A stretch of DNA of 64,000 nucleotides from Neckera pumila (GCA_963969595.1 OZ018410.1:41087413-41151412), one strand, 5' to 3'; shown: positions 45,693 through 60,142, counted from the first letter of the stretch. Translations and numbers: made by a program. The notes: generated by a model from the sequence alone, not told the origin.

Positions 45693-48600
45693 ATGATGAG
45701 GCTGATTCTAGGCTTGATTCTTGTCGCTGGTTGTATCTGCGAGCCAATCTTCCCTGCCATATTCACGTTTGGCGACTCGATGCTGGACGTGGGAAACAAC
45801 AACTACTTGGCAACCGCGTTGGCCAAGGCCAACACACTGCCCAACGGAATCGACTTCCCCACGCACAACGCCACGGGTCGTTTCTGTAACGGCAAGACTT
45901 TGGTGGATCTCATTGGTGAGCAGCTCTGGGAGTTACGTGGACCTGGGTTGCAAACTTGCAACTGGCTGCCCTGGTTGCACTTGGCGTTGAATCCAGGGGA
46001 ATCAAATCACTACAATAGAGAGAGAGAAAAAAAACAAAAAAAAACAAAACAAGAAAGGATTCATTACTGATGAGCTAGAAACATGAACGTACTTAACTGA
46101 AAGTCTGACTTGAAGAGCTTGTTGGAGTTGGTTGCAGCGGAGCAAGTGGGGCTGGACTATGCTCCTGCGTGTCTGGCTCCCACCACCCGCGGGGAGCAGC
46201 TTCTGCAAGGAGTGAACTATGCCTCGGGAGCTGCTGGCATTCTGGACGAAAGTGGGGCTTACTTCGTGAGTCCTACTCCTCCCTTCTCTCTACATGCGTA
46301 TTTCCTGTACCTGGGGATCCTGTGAGAAAGCATTTATTTTGCATACTCTGATGGCGTTGGGATTAAGGTAACCACGCCTAAGTTAATAGTATCTGAATTG
46401 GTTCCTGTTATTAATTCTTATTTAAACGTTTGAGAATCCCAATTTGGGTTGCAGCCGCATGGTGTTTGTTGTGTATTTGGCATAAGGTAGGGGGTCCAGA
46501 AATGGAGCATCTAAGCATTGAAACTGAATTTTGGGGAGGTAAAACATCTTGAAATATTTTCCAGTAGATTTTCCTTGAAAGACAAGTAGATTTGAAATCT
46601 AACCCAAGTCATTTCATATTTTTTGGACCTTTGTGGAATTAGTTACAAATTTTTGAAGTTGGAAAAAAGTGGTCATTAGTGGTCATCAAAATGGACCACC
46701 TCCTGAAATGTGCATAGGTGGTACACTGAAGAAAGCAAAATGTACCTCTGAGTCATGTTCCATTTTAATGCCTGCTCCGTTTTACAGCCTCCTACCTTAT
46801 AGGGTGCATGAATTGACATATACACCAGTTGCAAAAGCTTCTATTTATACTAAGCTGGATCCAATGACACATGGCACTTTCAATTTGATCACTATTGCAT
46901 TACCTATGATTGTGAAAAGTTGCAAAATGGTCAAAGTATTCTACATTTACGTTATTGTATTTGAATTTGATAAGGTTTAGATATTAAAATGACTTGTAAA
47001 TGAACATGGTATATGTCTTCTCATATGGTAGTACAGATTTTGTATTCTAAGAGCAAATACATGAATGTACACACCGTCCTCGTTAGACCTTTATGGTAGA
47101 TTAACCTTTTATAGATGTCAAGGCTGGAATTTGTTGTACAAACAAGTTGCAATCTAGATTAGGGTGATTGCATGAAAGACCTTCCGTTTTTGTTCCACTT
47201 TGCCCGTTTTCAGCCATTTTTTCGGGAGTACTATAAAAATAGAAAAACATTTTCTTAAAATTATGAAAAATATGAGAAATGTATAAACCTATAAGAAGAA
47301 GGTACCCTATGAAGGAAAAGCAAAAAAAAATTATCTAAATAGGAGAACTAGAAAAGTGCAGAATCGCAAGAAAATACATACTTTGACATTTTAATTTGTA
47401 AAAAATAGGAAAAGTAATTTAAAAAAAACTGAAAAATATCATTTGAGAAGACCTCATGGTGAAGAGATTCCACCAAAAAAATGATCCTAAGACCATCTTC
47501 AATGTTCAGAATTGCGTGCGCAAGGGAGCCCTCTTTGCATGGACGTAGAGGATATAAAATAAAATATTTTTTAATTCCCCTTGGTAGAATCATGGCTTCT
47601 TACTATGGGAATAGACCATAGAAATTTCAGCTCCAAATCATTAAATTTGGGGACTCCTTTCATAGTAAAAACCCTAAAACACAAAACGTGACAAATTAGT
47701 TTAAATGATTTTTAAATATAAAATGATTTTTGAAAATTTCTGAAAAATATGAAATATAATGAAACTCAAAAGAAAAATCTCCATTGAAAATTTCAAGTTC
47801 ATGTAAGTCACGCTTCAGAAGTTATTGCAAAAGAAGCTTCAACATTCCTTTTGTGACAATGTTTTAGTACTTTCCAGTACCGGTCTTTCTTGCAATCACC
47901 CATCATGGGGATTATAGTTATTGGGAATCCAATTCTTGAATTATTGTTTTAACTATTGTAGGATAAACATGTTGAAATCCTCTTTTAAAAATGCAAATTG
48001 GATAAAAATTCTAATTGCAATCTAGGATCATAAGCAAATCAAAGGCCAAGAAGAATGTAGCTTTCATTAGCTTTTAGTGTAACTCTATTATTATTATTAT
48101 AACTTTAGATTTTGATTTAATAACAAACAAATTCTTTTGAAATCACTAATATACAATCCGTAATCAAGTTTAGAAGGAATTTTGAATTATATCTTTCAAA
48201 GTTTATTGATTAATTTTGAACAGTGCAATGGAAAATCTAACTGTATATATTTGTGTGGATGCAATTCAAGGGTCATAATTTCCAATTCTTGTTTAAAAAA
48301 CACCATTAAAATATTCTCCTAAATTTTGCTTTATAACACATTTGGAATTTTTTGATAATTTGCACTTGACCCTAATAGGCACTCATATTCTATTGGTCTA
48401 ATTAGTAGGCACTCATGTTTTATTAGTCTATTTGTACAGTTTGGTTTTACAAGTTCACAATTACGAATGGATTCTTCTTTTTTGCATTCTAACTTCCAAT
48501 ACAGGGGCTTTTTTGAGTTTCCCTATCTCACTTTCCTCTCACGTTCTCACAGGGGAAAGTGAGACAAGGAAACTAAAAAAAAACCCTGTGCAAATGATTT

Positions 48601-51600
48601 TGGATTAACTTAAAAGGTTTACAAGTGTATATGGATACTGATGGAATAAGGACATTTGGATTTGTCAATTGCAAGCTACTCTACCAATTGATGACTACTA
48701 AATCTTGAAATAATAATAAGAAATGTGTGCCTTGCTAATGAGTCCATCCAACCTTCGTTGGCTCATTGGATAGAATGAGGCGTCTTTTACTATTGAATGA
48801 ATATAAATAATATATTGTGTTAAGAAATCAAATTTTGTTGATGAATGATGTGATTAAAGAAAGAAAGAATGATAGAAATGCTTTCTATAATCTTAGGTTG
48901 AACTAAATTGGAGTTTTTAATTTTGTTTTTCCATTCATTCATGGCATATCTAAATGTAATGTCCTAGTTTAGCTATTGAATTATTGAATTTGTTTCTTTC
49001 TTAATGTTGCTTCTTGAGTGTTGCAGTTTGGGCGGCTATCATTTAGTACACAAATTTCATATTTCAACAACACAGTGGTACAACTAGACAAACTCATGGG
49101 ATCTTCAGAGGCAACAAGTTTCTTAGCAAAATCACTCTACTTTGTTGCCCTAGGGACAAATGACTACAGCTACAATTACCTGAACCCCGACTCAACAATG
49201 AAGTCAAAATATACTCTAGACCAGTTCCACACCTTCCTTGCTTCTCAACTCAAGGAGCACTTGAAAGTATGTAATCCCATCTTTTCCACCATTTTTGCAA
49301 GGGTTGTAAATCTCTAAAATTTAATGATTCTGATTGAGTTTAGAGGAGAAGGTAATGTCCAATAAACACCTCAAACTTCCCAATCTGTATTTGATTATTT
49401 ATCATATAACCATTTGAATATGAAAGTCAAATTCTACCCACTCATCTCACACTGGGTTCAATTTATAGCATTAAGGCCTTCAAGTCAAGGTACAAGAAGA
49501 AAGGTAGGGAGATCTATTATCGACCAAATTTCCATGACGATCATTTGAGTTTTTTTGTTTAACGTAGGCAAATTGCAGTTGAGATGAGATGAAATTCAAG
49601 AATGGTATTGCTTTGAAAAGGTTCATATAAGAGCTCAAAGTTCAATTGGGTGGAGTTTTCAAATTTTAGCCTAAATTTCAACATCTTAGCATTGAACATT
49701 CTCCGCAATGAGTATCTATTTATTATCTAGATTTAATATAGCTAGTTTTTGTATACACTTAGAAACATTATTTCTACAATATCCTTTGGACTCTTAGAGG
49801 TTAAGGTAAGATCAACTAATTCTAGGATGAAAAAATTATTGAAGTGCAATAATCATTGCAAACCGATAATACCAATGCAAAGTAAACTTCAATTATTTTT
49901 ATACACAAGTTGAATAAACAAAATGCATGCAACACTATGAACATATTAGTGTTGTTCAAAAAAATTCTCTTGAGGCTCCACATTGTGGATGCTAGCTCTT
50001 TGAAAGCTTAACTCCAGAAGGATGGGTTAGTCATTGTAAGAATCAGACTTTGGAGTACCATGTGAATCATTTGTTTAAAAAAAAACTAAGAGCACTCATT
50101 GGAGGTCAAACTACTATGCAAGACCTCCCATTTTTATACCAAAATTCACATTTGCACTTCTATCCTACATAGAAGAAATATTCTTTGTCATTCATCAAAC
50201 ACTTAGTATCCGCGACGTTGTTTAAGGATTAAAGTACTTTTAAGTAATGGATGTGTGTGCTAAAACAGAAAATGTACAACATGGGTGCGAGGAAGATTGT
50301 GGTGAATTCGATGGGGCCAATTGGATGCATGCCTTCTCGGATTTTGATCGCTGGTGCCCAATCTCAAAATGGAACATGCGTTACTGCAGAGAATGAGATT
50401 GCTCAGGGCTTCAATGTGGCAATGCAAGAAATGATCCCCACGCTCATGAGCTCGTTGCCTGGAACCATGATTTTGTATGCCAATATATACTACACGGCTA
50501 TGGAAGTTCTACAAAATCCAGCCCAAGAAGGTACACAAACCTCTTTTCTTAATCTCTGGGTCCCAACTTTTTGACAAATTTTTGAATGTGTAACAAGTGT
50601 AATTCAATCAATCAATGACAGTATGAAGAGTGTGTATTATATTCTAAGATGTCATTGTAAAGGTGGTCATATAAAAGAGGTTTGAGTGTACAGACACTCT
50701 AATCGTTTCAATATGATTGCTTAGAAGACTGCCATATTTAAGACCAAAGAGCTTGAATGTGAGTCAAATGTATTGTGGTGGTTAGTGATAGTGTAGCAGG
50801 TTTGCAAGATATTCCAACATGGCATTGAAAGAGAGGTTTTAATTAAAGAGGTTTGAATGTTTGTGTTCTTTGTTTGAATTTGAATATATACAATATTCTC
50901 TTTTAAACCTTGAGTGCATGTATTTAAACGGAAAATTGTCTTGAAAATACATTGCCAACTATTAATAGTCATAGAAAATGACATACAAAATTTATTATAT
51001 AATCGACTATTTATCAAAATGACATACTCTATAGAATCTAAGTTGTAGCATTCATGTGTTCAAAGCTAAAATACTAGGATTAGTATAGATTTTTGATTTG
51101 AATGGTGTTGCTAAAATAACACCTATTACACTAAAATCTCCCATTTTAGTGAATAAGGTTAAATACAACAATTGCAAAACCGCATTTTTTTAGATTCTTT
51201 CTATTGGTATATTGATTGCCTTTCCCCTGAAGAAAAAACCCCAAATTTAGCAATAATTAAAATTTTTTCTCAAATTTTTTATTTCAAAAATTAATTAATA
51301 TTTTGCATGTAACCTTGGCTTCTTTTATCTAACCTGGTGTTTTCATAATTAAAAGCTAAAAATTAAATTCACTATGATTTTATCTTCCTGTGAAAATTAT
51401 AGTAATTAGACAAGAGCTCATTTACATTAGTTCTTAATGAAGCTGAAGATAATCGTAATCATCATTAAGGTAGAGTTGGTACACTCTTAGAAAGCCATGT
51501 TCTACAACGAATGTTGGAATTTCAAGTATAGAACTCCAAGTGCCATAAACTTTGCAATTTTAAAGACTTTCAAAGTCAACTGCAAACTAGACTGCAAATT

Positions 51601-52092
51601 CTACAAGTTTTTAAATGAATACATTTGCGTTTGAAAGCAAATACCAACTGAAAATCAGCGATTGACAATGAAACCGCCCAAAACACGTCTGTTACCGGAT
51701 CATCCTTTTTCAGTGTTTAAATCTTCCTAAAATATCACTTCCAGAGTCTCCTCAGTTGGTCAACTCTTTTAAGTGTTAAATCTTCCTTACTCTTACATGA
51801 CGAAGGGTATGTGTTTGTTCTCACGCGAACTTGGAATATGGTAACAGGCTTTGAAGTTACCTTTCCGGGCTGCTGTGCTTTTGTGGGGAGATACAAGGGT
51901 CAGATACCCTGCGGTTTGCTAAATGAAATTATTGACAACGGCCTGTGCACAAACCGCAACAAGTACATCTTCTGGGATGAATTCCACCCTACAGAGGCGG
52001 TGAACATTATTCTGAGCCAGAAGCTGCTCTCTGGCTCTACCTCCTACATTGCTCCCATGAACTTAAACGAGCTTTCTCAGTGGACTCCATGA
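45693..52092 (+). CDS. GDSL esterase/lipase (SGNH family, five exons)
   Basis: A secreted plant serine esterase/lipase. Exons: 45,693-45,915, 46,138-46,265, 49,027-49,266, 50,269-50,530, 51,848-52,092 (TGA). All junctions are GT-AG with consistent phases, giving 365 residues, the usual family length. I chose the ATG at 45,693 because it begins a hydrophobic signal peptide (MMRLILGLILVAGCIC). Block I is FTFGDSMLDVGNNNY with the nucleophile Ser29; block II is GVNYASGAAGI; block III is ALGTNDY (Asn162); the C-terminal block is FWDEFHPTE with Asp328 and His331. GARKIVVNSMGPIGCMP and CC...C...C spacing also match plant GDSL lipases. Intron 2 is 2,761 bp and holds repeat fragments. The natural substrate cannot be told from sequence; cuticle, surface-lipid or defence roles are known for relatives. 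Confidence 0.93.
46500..46670 (+). repeat. Dispersed fragment related to the 173-bp repeat, in GDSL intron 2
   Basis: 'aacccaagtcatttcatattttttggacc' type sequence followed by 'gtggaattagtta' closely matches the tandem units at 14,281-14,799. The preceding part resembles 17,490-17,570. Confidence 0.65.
48501..48589. repeat. Hairpin in GDSL intron 2
   Basis: The arms are 48,501-48,535 and 48,553-48,589. The 5' arm contains CTATCTCACTTTCC and the 3' arm GGAAAGTGAGACAAGG; outer parts 'acaggggctttttt' and 'aaaaaaccctgt' also pair. The stem is about 35 bp with a loop of about 17 nt. It could be a tiny MITE or an intronic small-RNA hairpin. Confidence 0.65.
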
Positions 52093-52180
52093 CGACGGCT
52101 GAATATCTTAATGGATGGGACTGAAGTGAACTAACACTCATTAAACGCAAGAAGGGAAGTTATCCCACATACCAGTATGA

Positions 52181-52186
52181 AATAAA
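52181..52186 (+). terminator. Candidate polyadenylation signal of the GDSL gene
   Basis: AATAAA lies 89 bp after the GDSL stop, within the 466-bp gap between the two convergent genes. Confidence 0.5.
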
Positions 52187-52558
52187 ATGTTGGTATACAT
52201 TATGACATTTAAAGACTATGTTTTCAGTCCGACGCTAGATCTGCATTAGGTTCAAATCCCCACAGGTGCTGTAGGAACATGGCACGAGCATAAATATGAG
52301 AATATCATTGCATTGTAAACAGAACATGGTCGACGGAGAAATAATTAAAGTTAATAAATCTGGAGAGATTTGATTTAATCTCGTACATAAATTTGGACAA
52401 TACTCTTGGCTTAGGAACCCCTTCTATCTTATAGTGGGGAACTGAAGCACTCTTTCACAAAGAGCTGTGTCATTTTCACTAACGTACTACTCACTCTATA
52501 CGGGAAGTAATTTAAATACCTGGAATGAATTGGAGTTCACATGATGGGACTCCTCATA

Positions 52559-55500
52559 TTAGAAGAAGCCAAAACCCTTGCTAGGTGCAGACGCGAAGAG
52601 ACTATACTCTCCCGCAGGTAAGCTTGACTTCGTCGTAGCACCGTCAGACCCTCCTATACATTGTGTCCTCTCTGCAGCACTCGTGGGAGGTTTCCCCGAA
52701 CTGTTACCATCAGAATCTGAAACCTTCAGAGAAGCATCGTTCTCGTTGGAAATAGGCCATTTAGAGTGAAAGAAAGAGAAATCCGCTGAGGTTGGCGAGT
52801 CAGAAGGACGTCTCTCATTGAGGCCACCAGGCAAAGGTGATGATGAGCCATTAGAGAGGGCCTGGCTCACAGGCGGCATTTGACCCTCATTAAAATGCCC
52901 AGGATCTGCAGCTACAGGCCCCTCCACACGAACACCATCAGATGCCAAACCTGGACTTTTTTCAACCATTACTCGCCCAGGAGAACCCCTTCCTGGTGAA
53001 GCACCAAACCGAGACATATAAACCTGATGAGTGACACTTCGTTGGTGTTCTCCGAGTTGCAGAGAGTTCAGCCCATCCGGAATTGCAGGCAAGTGACCGG
53101 GTCCAAGTCCCCCTGGCGAAACAGAGCCTGGAACAGTCAAAGACATAGGAGGAGGAAGTACGCCCATTGATAAGCCTCCAGGTCCAGAAACAGCATATCC
53201 ACCTGCTTGCGGAATAGACAATACACCAGTACTTCCACGCACTGCCCACGGTCCCACTTGGAAAAACCCAAAAGGCCGACCATGGTGCATACTCATTGGA
53301 GAAGGTGACATGTTCGGAGATTGGATAGCATGTTGCAAGGGCCCTTGGGAAGGCAGCATGTCAGTTGCAAAAGGATACATGCCATTACTTGGGGGTCTCA
53401 AAAAGCCCCCTTGGGGGAAGTTCACCTGCTGGTGCCCATTAGCATGAAAAGGAGGAGGGAGCCCTGGCATTGTACCCGTACCATGATGCATTTGAGAGGT
53501 AAAGTCCGCCACAGGTACCATGTTCACTGCTCCCTGCGTCAAAACAGATTGTATAGCATGAGGAGATCCTTGCTCTTCTCCGGACACCCCGGCTTGAGAC
53601 TCGGTACTTGTTCTATCCTCAGATGCAGTAAAGCTCTGTGCATTGACAGCTGCTGCTTGCATTAGAAAATCCTCGCTTGAAGAGTCAGGTGCAGATATCA
53701 TTGGAGAAGAGCCCCTGACTTCGGTATCTGTAGCTATGGCATTACCCTGGTCCCCATCGGTGGTACTAGTAGTTTGCGGTGCAAGAAGTTCATTAGAATC
53801 GAGCACTCCTCCCTCCTCAATAGCAGGTGGGACTTCAGAAACAGTCGACTCTTCTTTGGAGCACTCTGCAAATTCTACCGCTGCCACAATTATAGTGTTG
53901 GATGAGGTAGGTTTGGATGCAAGAACCCAAGGGCTGACGGGTCTTGCTTGAGCATTACGTACACTGTCACTCTTCCCATGTTCACTATCCAAAGGACGAC
54001 CTCCAGCTGCTAAAACCTTCCCTGGTAAGCCATTTGGGCCGCCTGAGGCACTTAATGCGCGCGGAGTCCACATAGGTTTCACTGCAACAGCCACAGAAAA
54101 GCCATTCTCAATAGATCCGTGCCCTGTTGATCCATTAGAAGATGATCTAGGTCCCCCATGATAACCATTCGATGTCAAGTCCAGTGAAGAGTTTTTCGAG
54201 TGTGATGCTTTAGAAAGTTTGTCTGAGTTACTACTAACTCTTTGATCCCTGCGTTCCAAAGTGATGGCTGGAACTGACCTTCCCTGGGGTTCAGTCGACT
54301 TCCGAGTAAGTACAAGATCGACGTTCCCAGGAGTTTTTGTTGAACCCCCAGCACCGGTCCGTTCATTGGACCTACTGCCCGCATTTGGATCTCCAATTAC
54401 TGTTCTACCAAAACCACGATGCCCAACCTTGGACCGGGAGCTGGCATGAGAAGTGCCACACGCACAGGATTGAAGAACTTCAGGCCTATTGTTACTACCA
54501 GATGACGGAGAGCCCGACCAGCCATCTACCCGATTTGTGATAACCTCAGCCTCACTTTTTTGAATCCCATTCTTCTGCTGCCCTTGACAACTTGGAACCC
54601 CTCTGTCTTCAGAACAGTGCGCATTGGTTATTCTTCGGAAATTTCCAAAGGCGCTATTCCCAGCTTCAATAGATCCTCTTCTAATACTTCCATTGGAGTT
54701 GGCTATTGAACCTTTTCGACCCAGTGTTCTCCTTTTGGCAGATTTTGACCTCTCTACGATGAAGGCGCCATTTCCATCCCTCAAACCCAGAGCGTCGTCA
54801 ATAACCTGCGCAGGAGCGAACGTTTCATGCTGACTAGAACCTCCATTCTCACTGTCAAAACCATCAGCTGAGGGCCTCGCTTCAACCGTGTTCGGAGACG
54901 AAGGTCTTGCAGACATGCTGTCCTCACTATTATTGCTTTCAGTTCCTTCTACTTGGCTGCCTGAATTGCTCTCCCGCTCCTCTTCATGATCTTCATCTGG
55001 AAATGTCCAACAACATATTCAATGACCCCTATAGTATTTTGTGCAAAACATACAAGAGAATAGAAAAGACCTGTTGCAAAGTACACGGCACAGCGATAAC
55101 GGGGTCAGCAGGGCATAAGAGGATTAGCGGAAATCATAATTTTGTAATGTCCCGTAACAGCATGACATTGTTTTTAATCCGCACGACGACTGTGTGACAA
55201 GAGGTAAACCATCAAAAAGACCCTGTAAGAGGGTAGGTACTGTCATGATGCAGCAACCGTCTTGTAATCAACGAAGCGGTGACATTCTAAGCCAAATAAA
55301 CTCACACTATGGCACAACTAAGCTGCCACAGCCTGCAGTGTAAAAAAACAGAAACAAAAACGAAGCCTTAAAATCAAACTCTTACCTAAGAGGCTCACAG
55401 TCAGGCAATCATCAGAATCCAATGTTGCTGGAGTAAAATTCTTTCTGTTGCCTTTCTCTTTGCTTTTCAACTTTTCTTTTCTACGTAGCTTTTTTTCCTT

Positions 55501-58500
55501 TTCTTTCTGTTTTCTTCGCTCTCGTCTCTCCTCCTCTTCACGCTTTTCGTACTCTTCTTCCTCCAAAAGCTTATTCTGCGAATATAAAAGCAGAACTTTC
55601 ATTGTTAGGGCATCAGCATAATATATTCGTACGTGCGATAGTTACGATTCTCAAAATCCTATATTGAGTCCACAAAATGCCATGAAGACTCGACACCCAA
55701 TGAAAGATGCATGCCACCCGTCTGAGAACATAGAAAGATCCTAATTCTCTCTCGATGCCTAGAGGGGAATGCTAAGTAATAGCGCAAGGAAAGGAAGTAG
55801 ACAGACTTCCTTTTCAGAAAGGTACGCCTCACGTACACTTTAAGGTTTTAAGTCAAGTAGTGGGGGATCGAGCAAATCGTTCAATATTAGCTTTGATAGA
55901 CGAAGAGAATCAGTCGACATAGATTAAAGCACAACGTCAGGTCCTCAGACCGTATCGTGAAGGTAGAAGTCATCAAATTTTAGACCTGTTTCTCAAGACT
56001 TGTAATTTCCTTGCAAGCTACACGAACACGCTCTTCAAGTAGGCTCAAAGCTAGGCAGACGAAAATACTATGAGCGTTTTGTCGAGCAGTGCCCTCCCTA
56101 AAGGCCTTTTCTACCTGTTGACAAAAAACTGAAAGATATCAGCACGTCTGGGTCACAATCAAGAAGGACATTGCGTACTATGAGGTCCTCAATACAGCAG
56201 AAAAAGACCTTCGCAGAAAAGATGTGTTCAATTGAAAGAAAAGACCGTAAAGCACAGGTGACCTACCTGCTCTTTAAAGATGACAGTTGCTGCGTCTAAT
56301 AAGAAGTCCCGAGCAAGCTCAGGGCTTTTAGCATGTTTCTGAGGGCGAGAAGCTTCACCCTCGTAATCATTTCCATCTTTATCAATAGCATCTTCATCCT
56401 GAAAGCAAATCAAGCAGTCTTATGCTCTCTCCAAATCTAACCATGACATGACTTGTCTCTTGGAAGCACCAACAAAATTCCCTAACTAGAGATATTACTT
56501 GTTAATCCTCCACAAACTCAAGGTACTTCCAAGAAAGAGAAGATATAAAAAAAATGAGTTCTCGTTCAAATTGTTTATTCAGACTTGATATCGCTTACCT
56601 CCTCTTCTTCTGTCTCCTCTGCCCTTTCAAAAAATCTTTGTATACTCTCCCCTTTAGTTATCGATACATAGCCATCTCCTACAATCAGCCGCCGATGAAC
56701 ACACAGTTGCCCTTTTAGAGCATGTGCTTTAGCTGAGAGCTCTGTATATCGACCATCTCGCTTCCAACCATGTACAGTTATGAAACAAGCACTAGTATTT
56801 GAAAGGTCGAGGTTATCCACATAAGCAGACTCAGATAGACCCACATCTTCAAAGGCCAGAATGTCGCTTTTCCCTTCTCCAGTGCCCAAAGCCCATTCAA
56901 AACGTTGAAAAGCACTACCCCCATCACCAGCAAAGCAGTCCTGCCAGTCCACTTGCACTGCACTCTCTGATACCTGGGAACAGAAAGGTTAGGGGGTTAA
57001 CCATACTCCCCTAGAGTTTAAGAAGACAGGCACAAATGATTTAGTTAAAAATAATGTAGCAACCACCTCGGAGACCTGCGATAGTCACAGAAGATAGTAT
57101 GCAGCTTATTCACTACCTTCAGTCTCAGAAACGATAAACTACACAAATCTAATTGAGCATTTCACTAGTATAATGAGATCGAATGTGGAGCCTCCTCCTC
57201 AAAGTATACCAGGACTAGTGTCGGCGGCCTATTCCCAAGTTTACGAAAACTGTGAAGGATCAAGACAAAAATAAAAAATGACACAACTTTAATAATAATA
57301 TGAACACTGCCGTATCGTCCTTTCAACTTATAGTTCACTATCACTATGTTTACCTCGTATCGTAAAACAGTGTCAGCAGCACAAAACCATCGAGTGCATT
57401 GAGGTTCTTTCCGCGACCGCTTTAACTCTTTCATCTCCTTAAATTCCCGCAGAACATTACGCCTACAATCTCGGCAAAATCGTTTGCTGTTAAACCTGCC
57501 GTCGAGAGCAAGTAAGATTTGTCAGAAACTAGTTGCAAAAAATGTTTATTTCAGTCATTAAAAAATTTCCAGATGGCAACTACATCCACTATTTCGTTGT
57601 AGAACACTACGTAACAATACCTGAACATGAGTCTTTCGATAAAGTCTTCCTCTTTCATCCTTAAGAGAGAGCGCCTTGTTTCATCTCCCAAAGCAGACCA
57701 GAAGTCTACTAGCGCTTCACAAGATAGCCTAGCTGTGTGGAGGGCACATGTTTCTTTCAGCGCATGCCCACGGCCATTAAAGCTCCCATTCTGACAAATC
57801 CAACCTCGTCCACCTCCACCACATGCATCAGGGTACAGCAATTCCCGCTCTCGCTCTCTGGAACGAGCACTCTCAAATACCTGTCAGCAGAAATCCATAT
57901 GCCATTTCTGAGTAAGCATCCGGGATCCCGATGACTTTCTGTTACGAGATGATAAAAATTCTGCTTTCAATAGCAACAGTGAGCAGGGCACATATCCAGG
58001 AGAACCGCTCAAAGCGAACATGAAACGAATTTACATAGAGTTTTCTCACAACACAGTAATGTACTCTGTAGCAATCCCTAGCTAGCATGAGGACACCATG
58101 ACCATTGGAATTGACCGCATTTGCTACTTCGGAGCAACAATGCGGAGCCTAAAATTGCAACCCCAAAATACTTGAAGACTGTTGAGTTCATCCATTAACT
58201 GACACTTGGACATTTGTGTGAACTTTGCTACCGACATAGTCTGCCGTTCACCTAAGCCCCCTAAGACCTAAATGCAACTTTACTCGCTCCACTAACACTG
58301 GCTACCGAACAGAGTTGTGACTGATTAACAGAAGTAATGAAATGTGGGAGGTACATTTTGAAGCACCTCAAGCGGCATCCCATCCAGAAAACAGTCTAAC
58401 ACCGTCAGCATACTATCACGAGTGGCCGCTAGACCACCCCACGGGTGAACAGACGGGTCCCTCGAGTCATCAGAGAAGCTTGCAACGGCCGCATTGTGTC

Positions 58501-60142
58501 CATTTTCTGCTATCATCTGCCTGCCAGTGACTCCTGCACCAATATTACTGTTTCCCACCACGCCTGCCTGCAGGCTCTTCCCATAGAGTATAATCTGACT
58601 AAAACCCTCCACCAGGAGTCCATGACACCGTGAGCAATACAGGTTCTTGCGTACTTGCTCAAATAGTGTCTGCTTATCAATGCGTAGCAAGTCCCGTCGA
58701 GCCACAACCGACAATCCACTCCAGAACTGCAAAGAATAAACACCCTACGCTTAGACATTGGAACAATATGCATAGAGGTCCTGTTTCCAAAAATTCGACT
58801 GTTCAACTTTAAGAAATTTTAGCCAATTCTCTGTCAACTGTTTCATATGCTGTAGCAACACTACCCAACCAGAACGATGCACAATTGCCCTGCATTGAAA
58901 AAGTACTACGTTCTAGTCAATTCAAATGTCATCCAAAGTGAATAGGGTGAAGAACCAATGCCAACAACTTTCAGACTTTCTAACTGAGTCTCACACTCTA
59001 TGTATACTCCACTCCAGAACTACACGATAGAGTTGTGCATACAGATTCTGCTCGAAAATTATTTGAATGTTCAATTGCTTTTTTGGTTCAGCCAATTCCC
59101 TGTCAACTGTCTCACAAGCTGTAGCCACACTACACGATACACAAATGGACTGCATTGAAAAAGTACTAAATTTTCATGGATTCAAATGTCGCCCCAAGTC
59201 AATAGGGTGAAGAATCAATGCCAAAAATTTCATACTGAGCCTCACTCCCTAGGTACAATCATCAATTTTGAACAGAATCTCAATTAGAACGAAGAGATCC
59301 ATTACTAAGTCGCAACCCTATTTTTCCCCCTGAATGACGAAACTCAATGATACTATCATAAAGGGCTCAGCACTGAACAGAATCGAAAACACTGCCAATC
59401 TCACAAACCACTTTCAATCAGCTCTGATTTTCCAGACGCTCAACTCTCATTAATAAACTGATCTGGATCTGCGAAAGAGACAAAGCATCCCAGAGAGAGC
59501 TTGCCAAACCGAACCTGCAGAGTAGACTAGGAAACATGATCCGTTCACCCTAATTCCAAATCCTACTCCTACAAAGTTCCTTCGGTCAAAACTGCACTTC
59601 AATCCAACACCGCCTTGATTCCACCTCGGTTTCGAATCCGACAAGATCCAGCTTTCGCAAAGATTAGGGCTAACTCCATAAAAACATTAACTTTAAGGAT
59701 CCGAATTTGAAATCATCTCCGACCTCACAATTAGAACTTTACAATGAAATTTGAGACTCAGAATTTGAACTCATCAACGCCATCATAATTACAGCTTCAA
59801 TTAGCAATTTAGGGCTATCACAAGCACAGGGAAATCAACGTATTCACCAAGGAACCAACAAGGAACCCGGAGATCGATTTGCAAAAACAGAGGAACTCAA
59901 TCGCAAACGGCATCTGCAACATGGTAACGAATTAGTATGTCGTGCAACCAAGAGGCGATTACTGGAAGAATTTCCAGCGGATGTGCAATAACCTTGTGCA
60001 GCTGAGGCAGACTGACATCGTCGGTACTGGAGCGGGTCCAGACAGCCGCGTTGGAGCGCTGAACATCTGCGGCGGATGCATTGAAGGTCGCGGCGGACGA
60101 CGATGACGATTGCAGTAGTGCTTTGTGTGACAGACTCGGCAT
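52559..60142 (-). CDS. Conserved plant 'stress response NST1-like' protein (nine exons)
   Basis: A large plant protein of unknown biochemical role, probably intracellular (no signal peptide). Exons on the minus strand: 60,142-59,993, 58,726-58,355, 57,880-57,621, 57,495-57,354, 56,973-56,599, 56,398-56,267, 56,114-55,986, 55,575-55,386, 54,996-52,559 (TAA). Splices are GT-AG and in phase, giving about 1,395 residues. Family signatures: SLPQLHK joined to FWSGLSVVARRDLLRIDKQ, then NLYCSRCHGLLVEGF (Cys pair); ELLYPDACGGGGRGW; ETCALHTARLSC; SLLRMKEEDFIERLMFR; RFCRDCRRNVLREFKE (second Cys pair); EWALGTGEGKSDIL; KAHALKGQLCVH; SRPQKHAKSPELARDFLLDA. Residues 521-565 are a Glu/Lys/Arg-rich probable coiled coil. 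The single long last exon (residues 584-1,395) is Ser/Gly/Pro-rich and probably disordered, ending KGFGFF. The name is by family annotation only. Confidence 0.88.

Noticed and set aside
52240..52275. T-loop-like 'ggttcaaatcccc' suggestive of a tRNA
   Set aside because: The flanking bases do not form a T stem, and no acceptor, D or anticodon arm can be placed upstream.
52578..54833. Several plus-strand and alternate-frame ORFs across the last NST1-like exon
   Set aside because: Shadows of the 812-codon minus-strand exon.
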